A DNA stretch of 64,000 nucleotides, from NCBI GenBank assembly GCA_937132085.1, contig CAKZNV010000183.1:1-64000 (forward strand), read 5' to 3'. The position numbers were made by a program, and so were the translations under genes. Source of the stretch: an uncultured Rubritalea sp. (lineage in GTDB: Bacteria; Verrucomicrobiota; Verrucomicrobiia; Verrucomicrobiales; Akkermansiaceae). Shown piece after piece: positions 1-7,965 of the stretch (its first letter is position 1; each line of letters begins with the position of its first letter). The notes under the pieces were generated by a model. That model had not been told where the DNA came from and made no database searches. It saw only the letters and a list, made by a program, of their open reading frames with translations.

Positions 1-14
1 GCTCCTCAATGCGC

Positions 15-650
15 TTAAAAGTTAGGCTCTTTGATAAAGGTCAACCTCTCACCCGTGACTGGATGCTTGATCCTCAGCTCCGTAGCATGCAGCTGTAGAT
101 CACAGTGGAACGGCCCAACTCCATAAAAAAGATCACCCACGATTGGCACCCCAAGCCCCTTCTCATGCGCTGAATGCACTCGAAGCTGATGAGTCCGTCC
201 AGTCAACGGCACAAACTCCACTCGTGTCAGACCATCACTCACTTCCAAGGTCCGCCACTCTGTGATTCCCATCTTACCGTATTCTTCATCATAGATTTGC
301 AACGGTCGATTATCGACATCTAGCCTAAACGGCAACTCCATACGCCCTGAATCAGCATCCAACACTCCATCCAGCACAGCAATATATCGCTTATAAACCT
401 GCCGGTCTTGGAACTGTATCGAAAGATTACGATGTCCCGCAGCGTCAAAAGCCAGCACCATGAGCCCAGATGTATCCATATCCAAACGATGCACCGCAGG
501 TTGCTCGATACAATGAGGATAGATCTTCTTCAACCGAGTAGTAACAGAATCTAACTTCTCAATGCCTCTACCTGGAATAGAAAGTAAGCCACTAGGCTTA
601 TTCACCACCACGATATCGTTGTCTTCATAGACTATGTCTAGAGCTTTCAT
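15..650 (-). CDS. rluA: RluA-family RNA pseudouridine synthase
   Basis: Isomerises uridine to pseudouridine in RNA; closest in length and layout to E. coli RluA (23S rRNA U746 and tRNA U32). At 211 residues it is a bare catalytic domain with no S4 domain. Visible are the N-terminal strand VVNKPSGLLSIPGR, the catalytic loop HRLDMDTSGLM (the Asp after HRL is the family's nucleophile), and the late motif LTGRTHQLRVH. The ATG start directly precedes the first conserved strand. It reads away from the repeat region to its right, and the window edge cuts off any downstream partner. RluA rather than RluC/D is supported by the short length and the PGR loop. Substrate is inferred. Confidence 0.9.
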   Translation of the reverse strand: MKALDIVYEDNDIVVVNKPSGLLSIPGRGIEKLDSVTTRLKKIYPHCIEQPAVHRLDMDTSGLMVLAFDAAGHRNLSIQFQDRQVYKRYIAVLDGVLDADSGRMELPFRLDVDNRPLQIYDEEYGKMGITEWRTLEVSDGLTRVEFVPLTGRTHQLRVHSAHEKGLGVPIVGDLFYGVGPFHCDLQLHATELRIKHPVTGERLTFIKEPNF

Positions 651-784
651 AAGTTCATCAAATGATCTGATAAAAAAACTCTATGTTCCCGATGTGGCAA
701 TGCAATCGTTTTTTCTAGATCTGCTTAAGACAAGCAGAGGGAGCAGCCCCGAATGACACAGAGTTTAGCAACCATTCTGCGGAC

Positions 785-854
785 CCAATGACCAATGACC
801 AATGACCAATGACCAATGACCAATGACCAATGACCAATTACTCTTGACCAATGA
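785..854. repeat. Heptanucleotide tandem repeat (CCAATGA)n
   Basis: Ten consecutive 7-base units in phase. Seven perfect CCAATGA copies are followed by CCAATTA, CTCTTGA and one more perfect copy. It lies about 60 bases upstream of the MOSC gene start. Heptameric arrays can change length by slippage, so copy number may differ between strains. The rest of the 651-916 gap shows only a small GGAGC-AAA-GCTCC hairpin at 856-868. Confidence 0.95.
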
Positions 855-916
855 CGGAGCAAAGCTCCCACAAATAGGAATTGTCCTAGCGTGATGAATA
901 GTCTAGTCTGTTAGAA

Positions 917-1405
917 ATGACTATTACTATAAAACACCTTTATATTGCGCCTGCGCATAATTACTATGGATCTGATGAGAAGAACACGGCTGATCATGAG
1001 ATGATCGAGCGGACTAGTATCGATTTGAAAGCGAACCATGGGATTGATAATGACTTTTATATAGATGATAAAGAACCTGATAAAAGAGATATTACTTTGT
1101 TTGATTGGTCTATCTTTCGAGTAGTTCGAGATGAAATCGTAAAGGGCGATCTACGTCCTTCGAATATCCAAAGGAATGTTTTTATCGAGGGCGTTGACCT
1201 ACATACCTTGATTGATAAACGATTTACCATAGGCGGCATTGAATTCATTGGTTCCTGTGAGGTCCCTAGCCCATGGATGGATGAAACCTGTGCCGATGGC
1301 ACACACGATGCCCTCAAAGAACGTGCTGGCATCAGGGCTCGTATTATCAATGATGGCAGACTCGATCTTGGTAACTATGAATTAGAAGTGCTAGGCAACG
1401 CATAG
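917..1405 (+). CDS. MOSC domain-containing protein
   Basis: A 162-residue single-domain MOSC protein. This family includes sulfur-carrier domains related to the molybdenum cofactor sulfurase C-terminus and the YiiM proteins of N-hydroxylated base detoxification. The central stretch is typical: RNVFIEGVDLHTLIDKRFTIG followed by IEFIGSCEVPSPWMDE, in which the Cys sits where MOSC proteins keep their conserved Cys. The N-terminus is short, beginning with a beta-strand (ITIKHLYIAP). No signal peptide or membrane segment is seen. It stands alone, with the heptanucleotide array just upstream. moaA is in the same window but 36 kb away, so no link is implied. The exact substrate cannot be read from sequence. 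Confidence 0.8.
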   Translation: MTITIKHLYIAPAHNYYGSDEKNTADHEMIERTSIDLKANHGIDNDFYIDDKEPDKRDITLFDWSIFRVVRDEIVKGDLRPSNIQRNVFIEGVDLHTLIDKRFTIGGIEFIGSCEVPSPWMDETCADGTHDALKERAGIRARIINDGRLDLGNYELEVLGNA

Positions 1406-1689
1406 TTAGGACATAGTCTTGAAGACTTATGCTTTGCGTAAAAATTGATATACTTGGAAAATTGTCAGTTTACTGTTACTGCCTTTCAGCTCTGAGACGA
1501 TGAAGTTTTTCACCACGATTCTGCACGAATTGTCACGAATGTATGCTGGAGCGTCGAGCCGAGCCTTCAACACGCTCGTTTTGAGGGAATCTTAGGCACA
1601 GGGTTGAAACCCCATGCTTTGAATACGTTCTCCTGTCAGTAGAGGTTAGTTCACGGATTGCCCCCTATTACAATACGATGGCTATGCCT
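1406..1689. other. Intergenic gap, no gene seen
   Basis: No credible ORF. The stretch holds a small palindrome GGGT-TGAA-ACCC at 1601-1612, similar in wording to the GGTTGAAA text at 3629 near the haemoglobin gene. It may be another short dispersed repeat. Confidence 0.5.
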
Positions 1690-2433
1690 TTACTTCAGTT
1701 CCTTGATATAGATGTTTTTGAACCAAATCGGATGGCCGTGGCATTGGAGTTCGATTTGTTCTTGAGCAGGAATTGCTTTGCCTTTCTGCCATAAATTAGT
1801 CAGCGGAGCAGCCTCTACAGTTTGCTTGCCGTTGAGCCAAATACTGACTTTATCATCTACCATGCGGACGAAGAAGTGATTCCACTCTCCTGCTACCTTG
1901 TCGGCTTTGACCATTGGCCACTTGCCAAGTTTAGGATTATTCCAGAGAGCTCCTGAGCCTTTTGCCGCTCCGTGGCGTTGGCATTGCTTACTTTCTGTGT
2001 CCCAAATCTGGATTTGTGGAAGTCCACGAAGATAGACTCCGCTATCGCCATGCTGCTCAATTTTCCAGCTTACATGGAATTCAAAATTCTTATATTGCTT
2101 CGCTGTGGCTAAACTAAACCCGCCTTTTTTACCATCGAAGAACAACTCTCCCTTATCTGTCACCGACCAATGACTTGTCATCACCTTATCGGCTTTTGCC
2201 TGTAGTTCAGTAGCCTTGCTCGCCTCTAGCTTAGCTCGCACGTGGGGCTTGTCATTAGGTGGGAGCATGACGCCTTTCCAGTTGCTCAAGTCCTTACCAT
2301 TAAATAGCTGAGTGAAACCTTCCGGAGCCACATTGTCAGCAGTCGCTGGCACCGGCTGGACTGCTGTAGTCTGAGCACACAAGGGTGCGACGGTAAAACT
2401 AAGAGCTAAAAATCCTGATATCATATATTTCAT
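1690..2433 (-). CDS. Secreted DUF1080 / 3-keto-disaccharide hydrolase-fold protein
   Basis: Laminin-G/concanavalin-like protein of the DUF1080 (3-keto-glucoside hydrolase) family, expanded in Verrucomicrobiota and Planctomycetes. The ATG at 2433 gives a clean signal peptide (MKYMISGFLALSFTVAPLCA, then QT). An upstream in-frame ATG at 2451 would add six residues before it and is less likely. Family marks are GFTQLFNGKDLSNWKG near the mature start, then DSGVYLRGLPQIQIWD, GEWNHFFVRM and a final HPIWFKNIYIKEL strand. Predicted location is periplasmic or extracellular, with a role in glycan breakdown inferred from the family. It is transcribed alone, convergent with the MOSC gene. Confidence 0.85.
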   Translation of the reverse strand: MKYMISGFLALSFTVAPLCAQTTAVQPVPATADNVAPEGFTQLFNGKDLSNWKGVMLPPNDKPHVRAKLEASKATELQAKADKVMTSHWSVTDKGELFFDGKKGGFSLATAKQYKNFEFHVSWKIEQHGDSGVYLRGLPQIQIWDTESKQCQRHGAAKGSGALWNNPKLGKWPMVKADKVAGEWNHFFVRMVDDKVSIWLNGKQTVEAAPLTNLWQKGKAIPAQEQIELQCHGHPIWFKNIYIKELK

Positions 2434-2542
2434 GTTAAATATGTAACACACGAGGCTAGCTCTGCAACGCGAAAATCAAGTGACCTAAGATGACCTAAGT
2501 GACAGCCCCTTTTAAAGTCTGAAGTGGAAAGTTCATTTAAAT

Positions 2543-2576
2543 AAAAAACGACTCACTGCGAAGTGAGTCGTTTTTT
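2543..2576 (-). terminator. Rho-independent terminator of PEP-CTERM gene
   Basis: A perfect hairpin CGACTCACT-gcga-AGTGAGTCG has A and T tracts on its two flanks, so it could work in both directions. It lies 25 bases downstream of the PEP-CTERM gene that ends at 2601. Confidence 0.9.
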
Positions 2577-2600
2577 GTGTTTGGAAATACGTTTAGTAAT

Positions 2601-3362
2601 TTATCCACGCTTGCGGCGCAAAAGCAGACCTAGAGCGCCAAGCCCTAAAAGAGCAGAACTTGATGGCTCAGGCACGGTCTCGTAGATCGCAACTGTGAAA
2701 GGTTCGCGACCACGGGCAAAACCAGTGGCTGGCTCACTCTCACGATGGTAAGCGATGGTTACTTCGTTAGATGTGCCTGAAGCTTCCCAATAGCTGCCGG
2801 CAAGAGTTTTTCCGGTGACAGTCGTGACATCCGCGTCGCTTGCTAGATTTCCACGGAAGATGACTTGATTGGTCGTGCCATCACCAGTGATGCTTGAGCC
2901 AATTAATCCACTACGAAGTGTGCTGTCTTCTAAGGTCGTGAGAGGTGCAATGTCATGAATGCGTCCAAGTAAGGAGGAAGTTGAAGAGACAGTGATGATT
3001 TCATTGTCGCCAAAAAAACTGTGCTCCTCCGAGCTGACGAGAAAGTCGACTGACTCAGAAAAGCTGATTTTCCAAGAGTTACCGGTAAGATCATTGACGG
3101 AGGCTCGACGGTTATCGAACTGATTGTTCGCGAGAGCGGCTGAATCAATGTTGAGGGTGCCTCCAATGGCAGATGTTGCGATATTCATCAAAATATCAGC
3201 CCCTAGGGAGTTATTGATGCCAGTGTCAATGTTAGTGAGAGTTCCACCACTATTCAGGGTCGTGAGTTGAGCGGCACTCGGAGACCAATTGACGGCAGTC
3301 TGAGCGTGTGCGACGGATGTGGCCAAGATGGCCAGGCTGTGAAAAAGGTAGTTCTTAGGCAT
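2601..3362 (-). CDS. PEP-CTERM sorted exported protein
   Basis: A 253-residue secreted protein of unknown activity. The N-terminal signal peptide runs to about residue 20 (ATSVAHA). The C-terminus carries a full PEP-CTERM signal: the VPEPSSS motif, a hydrophobic GLGALGLLL helix and the basic RRKRG end. Family knowledge says such tails are recognised by an exosortase (EpsH-type) that moves the protein to the surface, often with exopolysaccharide. The body is Thr/Ser/Asn-rich beta-type sequence with no recognised catalytic motif. It is a single gene with its own terminator. No exosortase is seen in this window. Confidence 0.85.
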   Translation of the reverse strand: MPKNYLFHSLAILATSVAHAQTAVNWSPSAAQLTTLNSGGTLTNIDTGINNSLGADILMNIATSAIGGTLNIDSAALANNQFDNRRASVNDLTGNSWKISFSESVDFLVSSEEHSFFGDNEIITVSSTSSLLGRIHDIAPLTTLEDSTLRSGLIGSSITGDGTTNQVIFRGNLASDADVTTVTGKTLAGSYWEASGTSNEVTIAYHRESEPATGFARGREPFTVAIYETVPEPSSSALLGLGALGLLLRRKRG

Positions 3363-3584
3363 ATTTAATTGGGGGTGTAGTTTAGTTAATAATTGGGGTC
3401 AGGAGATAATTAAACACTCTTAATGAATTACATTCAACCTTAAAACTGATTTGTTCGTATTTGAACCATTGATAATCAGTGACTTTTTTATATTCTTTAT
3501 GGGAATTCCGCAGCTATTCGAGAAAAGCAACGGTGTCTGCGCTATAAGTTAGAATCATCCCTCAACAACTATCTCACCTCTCCT

Positions 3585-3656
3585 CCGTGCCTTCTGCACG
3601 GTTTAATCTGTGTGTTTCATCGTCCTAGGGTTGAAAGATGATCTCCCTTCAGGAGA
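3585..3656. repeat. Paired stem-loops left of the haemoglobin gene
   Basis: Two palindromes lie in the 3363-3671 gap: CCGTGC-CTTCT-GCACGG (3585-3601) and TCTCC-CTTCA-GGAGA (3642-3656). Inverted relatives lie on the other side of the truncated haemoglobin gene. The CTTCA loop is the complement of the TGAAG loop seen in the element family at 47-54 kb. The rest of this gap shows nothing else. Confidence 0.7.
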
Positions 3657-3671
3657 GATAAAAGCTATTAT

Positions 3672-4070
3672 CTATTGCTGAGGTCGGTTGTGTTGCACGA
3701 CTGCTAGCTGGGCTTGTCCCATTCGTTGAGCCGCCTGCTTCGCTTTCTCTGCAAGCTCCCCCTCATACAGGCTATCTAATGTCTCTGACCAAAGCTCCAG
3801 CCATCTGTCAAAATGTTCCTTATTCATGGTATGCTTTAACTGTTGATCCACCTGAATATGTTTCTGGACAGGATTTCCTCTGAAATTAGAACCCCGTAAT
3901 AAATGAACTTCCCAGAAATCACTCAACTTCGATAAATGAGCCGGCCACACATCGCTATCAATGTGATGATTGAAAATATCGCCCAATAAACTGTCCTTTC
4001 TGATCTTGGCGTAAAACTTCGCTACTAATCGGGTAATATCTTCTCTTGTTTCAATTGCTTTCATTTCCAA
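3672..4070 (-). CDS. Group III truncated haemoglobin
   Basis: A 132-residue haem-binding globin of the 2-over-2 type, close to Campylobacter Ctb. Motifs include DITRLVAKFYAKIRKDSLLGDIFN at the A/B helices, DFWEVHLLRGSNFRGNP around the E helix region, and HFDRWLELWSETLD where the His of EHFDRW fits the proximal haem ligand. Group III globins are linked to oxygen or NO chemistry rather than storage, and this role is inferred. There is no signal peptide, so it is cytoplasmic. It stands alone between two sets of related inverted stem-loops. A second start (MKAIETRED) two codons in is equally possible. Confidence 0.88.
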   Translation of the reverse strand: MEMKAIETREDITRLVAKFYAKIRKDSLLGDIFNHHIDSDVWPAHLSKLSDFWEVHLLRGSNFRGNPVQKHIQVDQQLKHTMNKEHFDRWLELWSETLDSLYEGELAEKAKQAAQRMGQAQLAVVQHNRPQQ

Positions 4071-4150
4071 ATCAATATGTCCTATCTCTACTGCAGGTCA
4101 ACTCTCGGTGTTCAATGTCCTAGGGCTAATACTCTAGTCTATGCAGAAGC

Positions 4151-4242
4151 TCTCTCTTCAGGAGATAAGCTAGTTCAAAAAATCTCCTGAAGGGAGTAAG
4201 ACTGCAAAGCCTTCCAACCATCAGGCTCTGTGCTGAAGGCAC
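4151..4242. repeat. Stem-loops right of the haemoglobin gene
   Basis: Three palindromes: TCTCT-CTTCA-GGAGA (4151-4165), CTCC-TGAAG-GGAG (4184-4196) and GTGC-TGAAG-GCAC (4230-4242). The last two read as inverted versions of the pair at 3585-3656, so the haemoglobin gene sits between inverted repeat sets. No gene is seen in 4071-4343. Confidence 0.65.
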
Positions 4243-4343
4243 GCAGATAAAATGCAACGGGGCCATTGAAAATCTTTAGCTAATGTAAAAATCAGTAACT
4301 TTGAAACTTCCCAGCTAGGTTCTCACGATCTACATTCATCATC

Positions 4344-5648
4344 ATGAAATGGATTTGCTTTATTCTTATGTTGTCAGTGATTAGTAGCGCCCGAGACAAA
4401 TTAGTGGAGGAAGAAATTGTAAGGCCTCGCTTTGTTAATCGCTATGCTACCTGTGACAAGCTAATCATAACAGGTCGTGAGCTATACGTTAAAAGTAATT
4501 ACGTCGCAGCACTAGATAGCTATGAACAAGCTGTTGAAGCTCTTATTAAATTACCAAACCATAAAGATAGACTTAGATCATTCACTAGTCACCTTGCAGA
4601 TGCTGCTATAGCCGTAAGCCAAGGTCAGAATCGAGCCGGGAACAAAACTAAGGCCACTGAGACGCTACTCTCAGCGTTTAAATACGATCCAGACAATGAA
4701 CTTCTAATCAAACGCCTTAATAGATTGTTAGGTGAATCTATGCAACCAGCTGAGCTCTATTTAAATAAGGCAAAAGGCTACATACTGCATCAACAATATG
4801 AAAAAGCTCATGAGGTTCTTGCCATCTATTTAAAGGTAGTAGATCCAGCTCAGTCTCCAACTGAACTAGACAAAAAGAGGAGTCAGTTTCAAACAACTCT
4901 ACTCAAAGCTGGACCAGCACCACAGGATCACGACAAACTGCAAATCCCAAAATCAGCTAAAGAAGTATTTTACAAATCTGGTGAACTGAAGCTTAAATCT
5001 TGGATTTCTACCAATGCAGATATCGGTAAAAACCCAGCTATCGTTTTCCTTCATGGCGGATTTGCATTTAGCGAAACAGATTGGGATGACATTAAGCCAT
5101 TTACTGATGCTGGCTATATAGTGATGATCCCTATGCTCAGAGGTGAAAATAGTAACCCTGGAAACTTTGAAGCATTCTACGGAGAGGTGGATGATGCTAT
5201 TGCAGCTGGACAATACCTCCAATCATTACCTTCAGTAGATAAAGACCAAGTGTTCATAGCTGGTCATAGTGTCGGAGGTATACTAACAACGCTAGTAAGC
5301 GAGAGATCATCTCCATTTAAAGCAGCTGCATCTCTAAGCGCTTACTTTAACATAGGCCATTGGCTAGAAAGGTATCCAGTTGTTAACGCAAAGTCCCCAC
5401 TAGAAGTCGCACTACGTGATCCCCTAGAGCATATTGGCAGCCTTAATATACCTTTGCTCTTATGCGCTGAGGACGGCAACCAATTTAAAATAAGCAATTC
5501 TTTCTACAAAAAGGCCAAACAACAAAATAAGACAATCTCGATTTACAAAAGCCCAGGTGACCACATGAGTATGGTAAAGCCATCACTACTTAAATCCATA
5601 GAATGGTTCAAAAAGCATAGCGGCGACATCCCCACTCCATCACTTTAG
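4344..5648 (+). CDS. TPR - alpha/beta hydrolase (prolyl-oligopeptidase-like)
   Basis: A 434-residue exported protein with two parts. After a short hydrophobic leader (residues 1-16), residues about 30-170 form helical repeats of TPR type (AALDSYEQAVEAL, AHEVLAIYLKV). From about residue 205 an alpha/beta hydrolase begins: the oxyanion strand IVFLHGGF, the nucleophile elbow GHSVGG, an acid candidate in LLLCAEDGNQF, and the His in SPGDHMSM. All three triad residues are therefore present. The hydrolase half resembles the S9 prolyl oligopeptidase / dienelactone hydrolase group. Substrate is unknown. It is followed after 71 bases by a PEP-CTERM gene on the same strand, which may be co-transcribed. 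Confidence 0.75.
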   Translation: MKWICFILMLSVISSARDKLVEEEIVRPRFVNRYATCDKLIITGRELYVKSNYVAALDSYEQAVEALIKLPNHKDRLRSFTSHLADAAIAVSQGQNRAGNKTKATETLLSAFKYDPDNELLIKRLNRLLGESMQPAELYLNKAKGYILHQQYEKAHEVLAIYLKVVDPAQSPTELDKKRSQFQTTLLKAGPAPQDHDKLQIPKSAKEVFYKSGELKLKSWISTNADIGKNPAIVFLHGGFAFSETDWDDIKPFTDAGYIVMIPMLRGENSNPGNFEAFYGEVDDAIAAGQYLQSLPSVDKDQVFIAGHSVGGILTTLVSERSSPFKAAASLSAYFNIGHWLERYPVVNAKSPLEVALRDPLEHIGSLNIPLLLCAEDGNQFKISNSFYKKAKQQNKTISIYKSPGDHMSMVKPSLLKSIEWFKKHSGDIPTPSL

Positions 5649-5719
5649 CATTGGTTGTTAGAGCTGACCAACGCCCTAAAAGCTTGCTATGAGGGTAGTC
5701 ACAACCTACCACTACTAGT

Positions 5720-6415
5720 ATGATCTCTAAATTTTCAACATTATCCTTCATTACGATCTTCTCTCTCGGTGGAACTATCTCAAATGCTGCTAACGTTTTT
5801 TATTCTACCTCAGGCATCGGAGGAGCTTCAGCCAATGAGGATTTAGTGTTAGATCTCGATCCGGGAGACTCAGTCAAAGTTTATATCTATTTTGATTTTT
5901 TCAGTTCAGTAAGCACCCCCAGCGATCTAGATATAGTGGAACTTAATTACGCCACCTCATCAGCTGGCATAGCTAGTTTCACTGCGTCAGAAATATTTGA
6001 TTTCAGCGTTTCGAGCGGTGGCAATAGATGGAATGTAAATGGTGGAAGCTCATTTACACCTATTTCAATGGACTCCAATACCATCACTGGCTTCGCCGCA
6101 ATCACAAGCTCTGGAATAGGACTAGATGGCAATGGCTCATCAAGTCTACCTGACCTTGATGCTGGATGGGACTCCACTAGTGGATCTGGCCCACTAGGTG
6201 CCTATCTACTTGGATCATTTGACCTAGATGCCGTCAGTAGTGGTTCAGTAAATATCAATATGACATCAAGCTCGCTAACACCGCAAAGCTCGGGTGGTAG
6301 CACACCAGCAGTATCGAGAGCGATCACAGTCAATGTATCAGGCGTTCCAGAGCCTAGTTCACTGCTATTACTAGGTCTAGGCTCAGCTCTTATGTTATGC
6401 CATAGGAAAAAATAG
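5720..6415 (+). CDS. PEP-CTERM exported protein
   Basis: A 231-residue Ser/Gly/Asp-rich exported protein with a signal peptide (ending near SNAAN), a low-complexity beta-type body, and a PEP-CTERM tail: VPEPSSLLLLGLG, hydrophobic helix, then CHRKK. It is followed in convergent orientation by another PEP-CTERM gene 41 bases away. No catalytic motif is recognised. An adhesive or matrix role is only an inference from the sorting signal. Confidence 0.8.
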   Translation: MISKFSTLSFITIFSLGGTISNAANVFYSTSGIGGASANEDLVLDLDPGDSVKVYIYFDFFSSVSTPSDLDIVELNYATSSAGIASFTASEIFDFSVSSGGNRWNVNGGSSFTPISMDSNTITGFAAITSSGIGLDGNGSSSLPDLDAGWDSTSGSGPLGAYLLGSFDLDAVSSGSVNINMTSSSLTPQSSGGSTPAVSRAITVNVSGVPEPSSLLLLGLGSALMLCHRKK

Positions 6416-6456
6416 TTAGAGCCTAGCTAGAAAAGTTTACCTTCTTTGTCCCAACT

Positions 6457-7056
6457 TTAACGCGAGCGTCTAAAGGCAGCACACAGGCTACCTAAGCCCA
6501 GTAATAGTGCGGATGTTGGTTCTGGCACTTGGACAGTAGTGAGCAATACCCCTGATTCAATCACTTGGAGATCAGGCAGAGCGGTGTTCCCCCCCCAATA
6601 CACATCAAGCGAGTTCACTGCACTTGGAGTAAATGTTGGAGTGCCCCACGTAGCGCTAAAGGAACCATTGATTGCTTCATTTGTGGCGAAGTCATTTTCA
6701 AAAGCTACTAGAAAATAATCTCCATAGTTAGTGATCGCAGCCCCTGTGGCTGATGGTGAGAATGAACGCAAGGCCTGAGTTCCAGAAAAACTGGCCGAGG
6801 TGGCAGTTAAATTATTACTCACAGTAAACCCAGGATCAGCTGCTATATCAGGATTAGCAAAGAACAAACAAGAGAACATCCCAGGAGGAGGTGTTGCTAG
6901 AAAAGTCCCTGAGATATCAAAGGTAACTGAGGTCTCAGATAAGTTGAAATTCGTTATACTAATAGCAGCATTAGCTCCCCCTGCTAACGATCCGAATAGT
7001 GAGATGGCGACAGTCATCGCTCGTGCATTGGTAGTGACAGTGTGAGTAAGTTCCAT
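6457..7056 (-). CDS. PEP-CTERM exported protein
   Basis: A 199-residue exported protein. The N-terminal leader MTVAISLFGSLAGGANA precedes the mature part. The tail is VPEPTSALLLGLGSL with a final RRSR. The body (SITNFNLSETSVTFDISG) looks like a beta-sandwich. It is convergent with the PEP-CTERM gene ending at 6415, so two unrelated PEP-CTERM bodies lie end to end. Function is unknown. Confidence 0.8.
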   Translation of the reverse strand: MELTHTVTTNARAMTVAISLFGSLAGGANAAISITNFNLSETSVTFDISGTFLATPPPGMFSCLFFANPDIAADPGFTVSNNLTATSASFSGTQALRSFSPSATGAAITNYGDYFLVAFENDFATNEAINGSFSATWGTPTFTPSAVNSLDVYWGGNTALPDLQVIESGVLLTTVQVPEPTSALLLGLGSLCAAFRRSR

Positions 7057-7093
7057 AGTGATTATTCTTAGTAAAGTGATTCGATCAGATTAG

Positions 7094-7323
7094 CTAGATC
7101 TCGCATGATACTCCCCCAGTAACTGTGGTCAAGCTAACAGAAGTTTCGACGCTAGGAAAAATGTTAGAGGCTATTTGATATAACACACCATCTACAACAG
7201 CAGTTACACCTCCTTCAGAAGCTAAAGCCTCTTTATAGCTGCACGAGAGGCCTTACTAGCCAGACGCTCAATACGACTATTCACCATATCTACAGGTTCA
7301 GTCATCATGTCCTTTTTAGTCAT
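7094..7323 (-). pseudogene. Small frameshifted ORF remnant
   Basis: An ATG at 7323 opens a frame (MTKKDMMTEPVDMVNSRIER, then LASKASRAAIK) that hits a stop near 7230. Adding one base there joins it to a second open frame (EALASEGGVTAVVDGVLYQI, then about 23 more residues) that ends at the TAG at 7094-7096. The total length of 230 bases is one short of a multiple of three, as expected for a single-base loss in a gene of about 76 residues. The protein is not recognised. It could be a decayed small gene or a sequencing error. Confidence 0.4.
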
Positions 7324-7350
7324 CTTTTATACTATTCAATAACTACCATC

Positions 7351-7920
7351 TTGTCAAATTCATCTAGGCGCAGTGATACGCTAACTTTAATTGGCTCATG
7401 CACTCAACTCCAACACGAAATCAGTTTCAAACTTTGGGATATTGTTTATACTCATCATGTGCCTCGTATCTATTTTCAACCAATCAAAGCCAAGACGCTG
7501 TTTACTCTGCAGAACTATGCTGAGGTTTATAGTGATGAAAAATTGATCTACCTCGTGAGCGGGAAGATCACGCATGACTTCAAAATCCGCTCACCTATGG
7601 GTAATACCCTCTGCTACGAACAGATTAAGAAGAAATGGTTCATGCCCATGTCTGCCTCTCTTTATGGACTCAATGGTAAGGAACTCAGAACAGATTGCCG
7701 CATCAACATCCAGCGTAGACGATGGGGAGCTGAACGAAACATCATGGAAATGCACCTTCAGATCACCAAGCGAGCCTACAGCAACGAATATTTCACCATC
7801 ACTCACCGAGACTACTGGAACAAACTAGAGATCGAATCAACAGACTCAAAGAATGACCTCTACCTCGCTATCTGGTGGTGTTTTAACTACTGGTATAGAC
7901 GAGGTAATCAGAACAGTTGA
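7351..7920 (+). CDS. Hypothetical protein, possibly LURP-one-like
   Basis: A 189-residue protein not firmly recognised. It has no signal peptide or membrane helix. The middle (LIYLVSGKITHDFKIRSPMG, then NTLCYEQIKKKWF) has the repeated short-strand style of LURP-one/tubby-like folds, but this is a weak resemblance. The only upstream start is TTG, with no clear ribosome binding site, so the N-terminus is uncertain. It ends 45 bases before the esterase fusion on the same strand. Confidence 0.55.
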   Translation: MSNSSRRSDTLTLIGSCTQLQHEISFKLWDIVYTHHVPRIYFQPIKAKTLFTLQNYAEVYSDEKLIYLVSGKITHDFKIRSPMGNTLCYEQIKKKWFMPMSASLYGLNGKELRTDCRINIQRRRWGAERNIMEMHLQITKRAYSNEYFTITHRDYWNKLEIESTDSKNDLYLAIWWCFNYWYRRGNQNS

Positions 7921-7965
7921 AATAATTGATCGCTATAGAAGTCTCTTTTCAGTAGCGTCAGTGAC

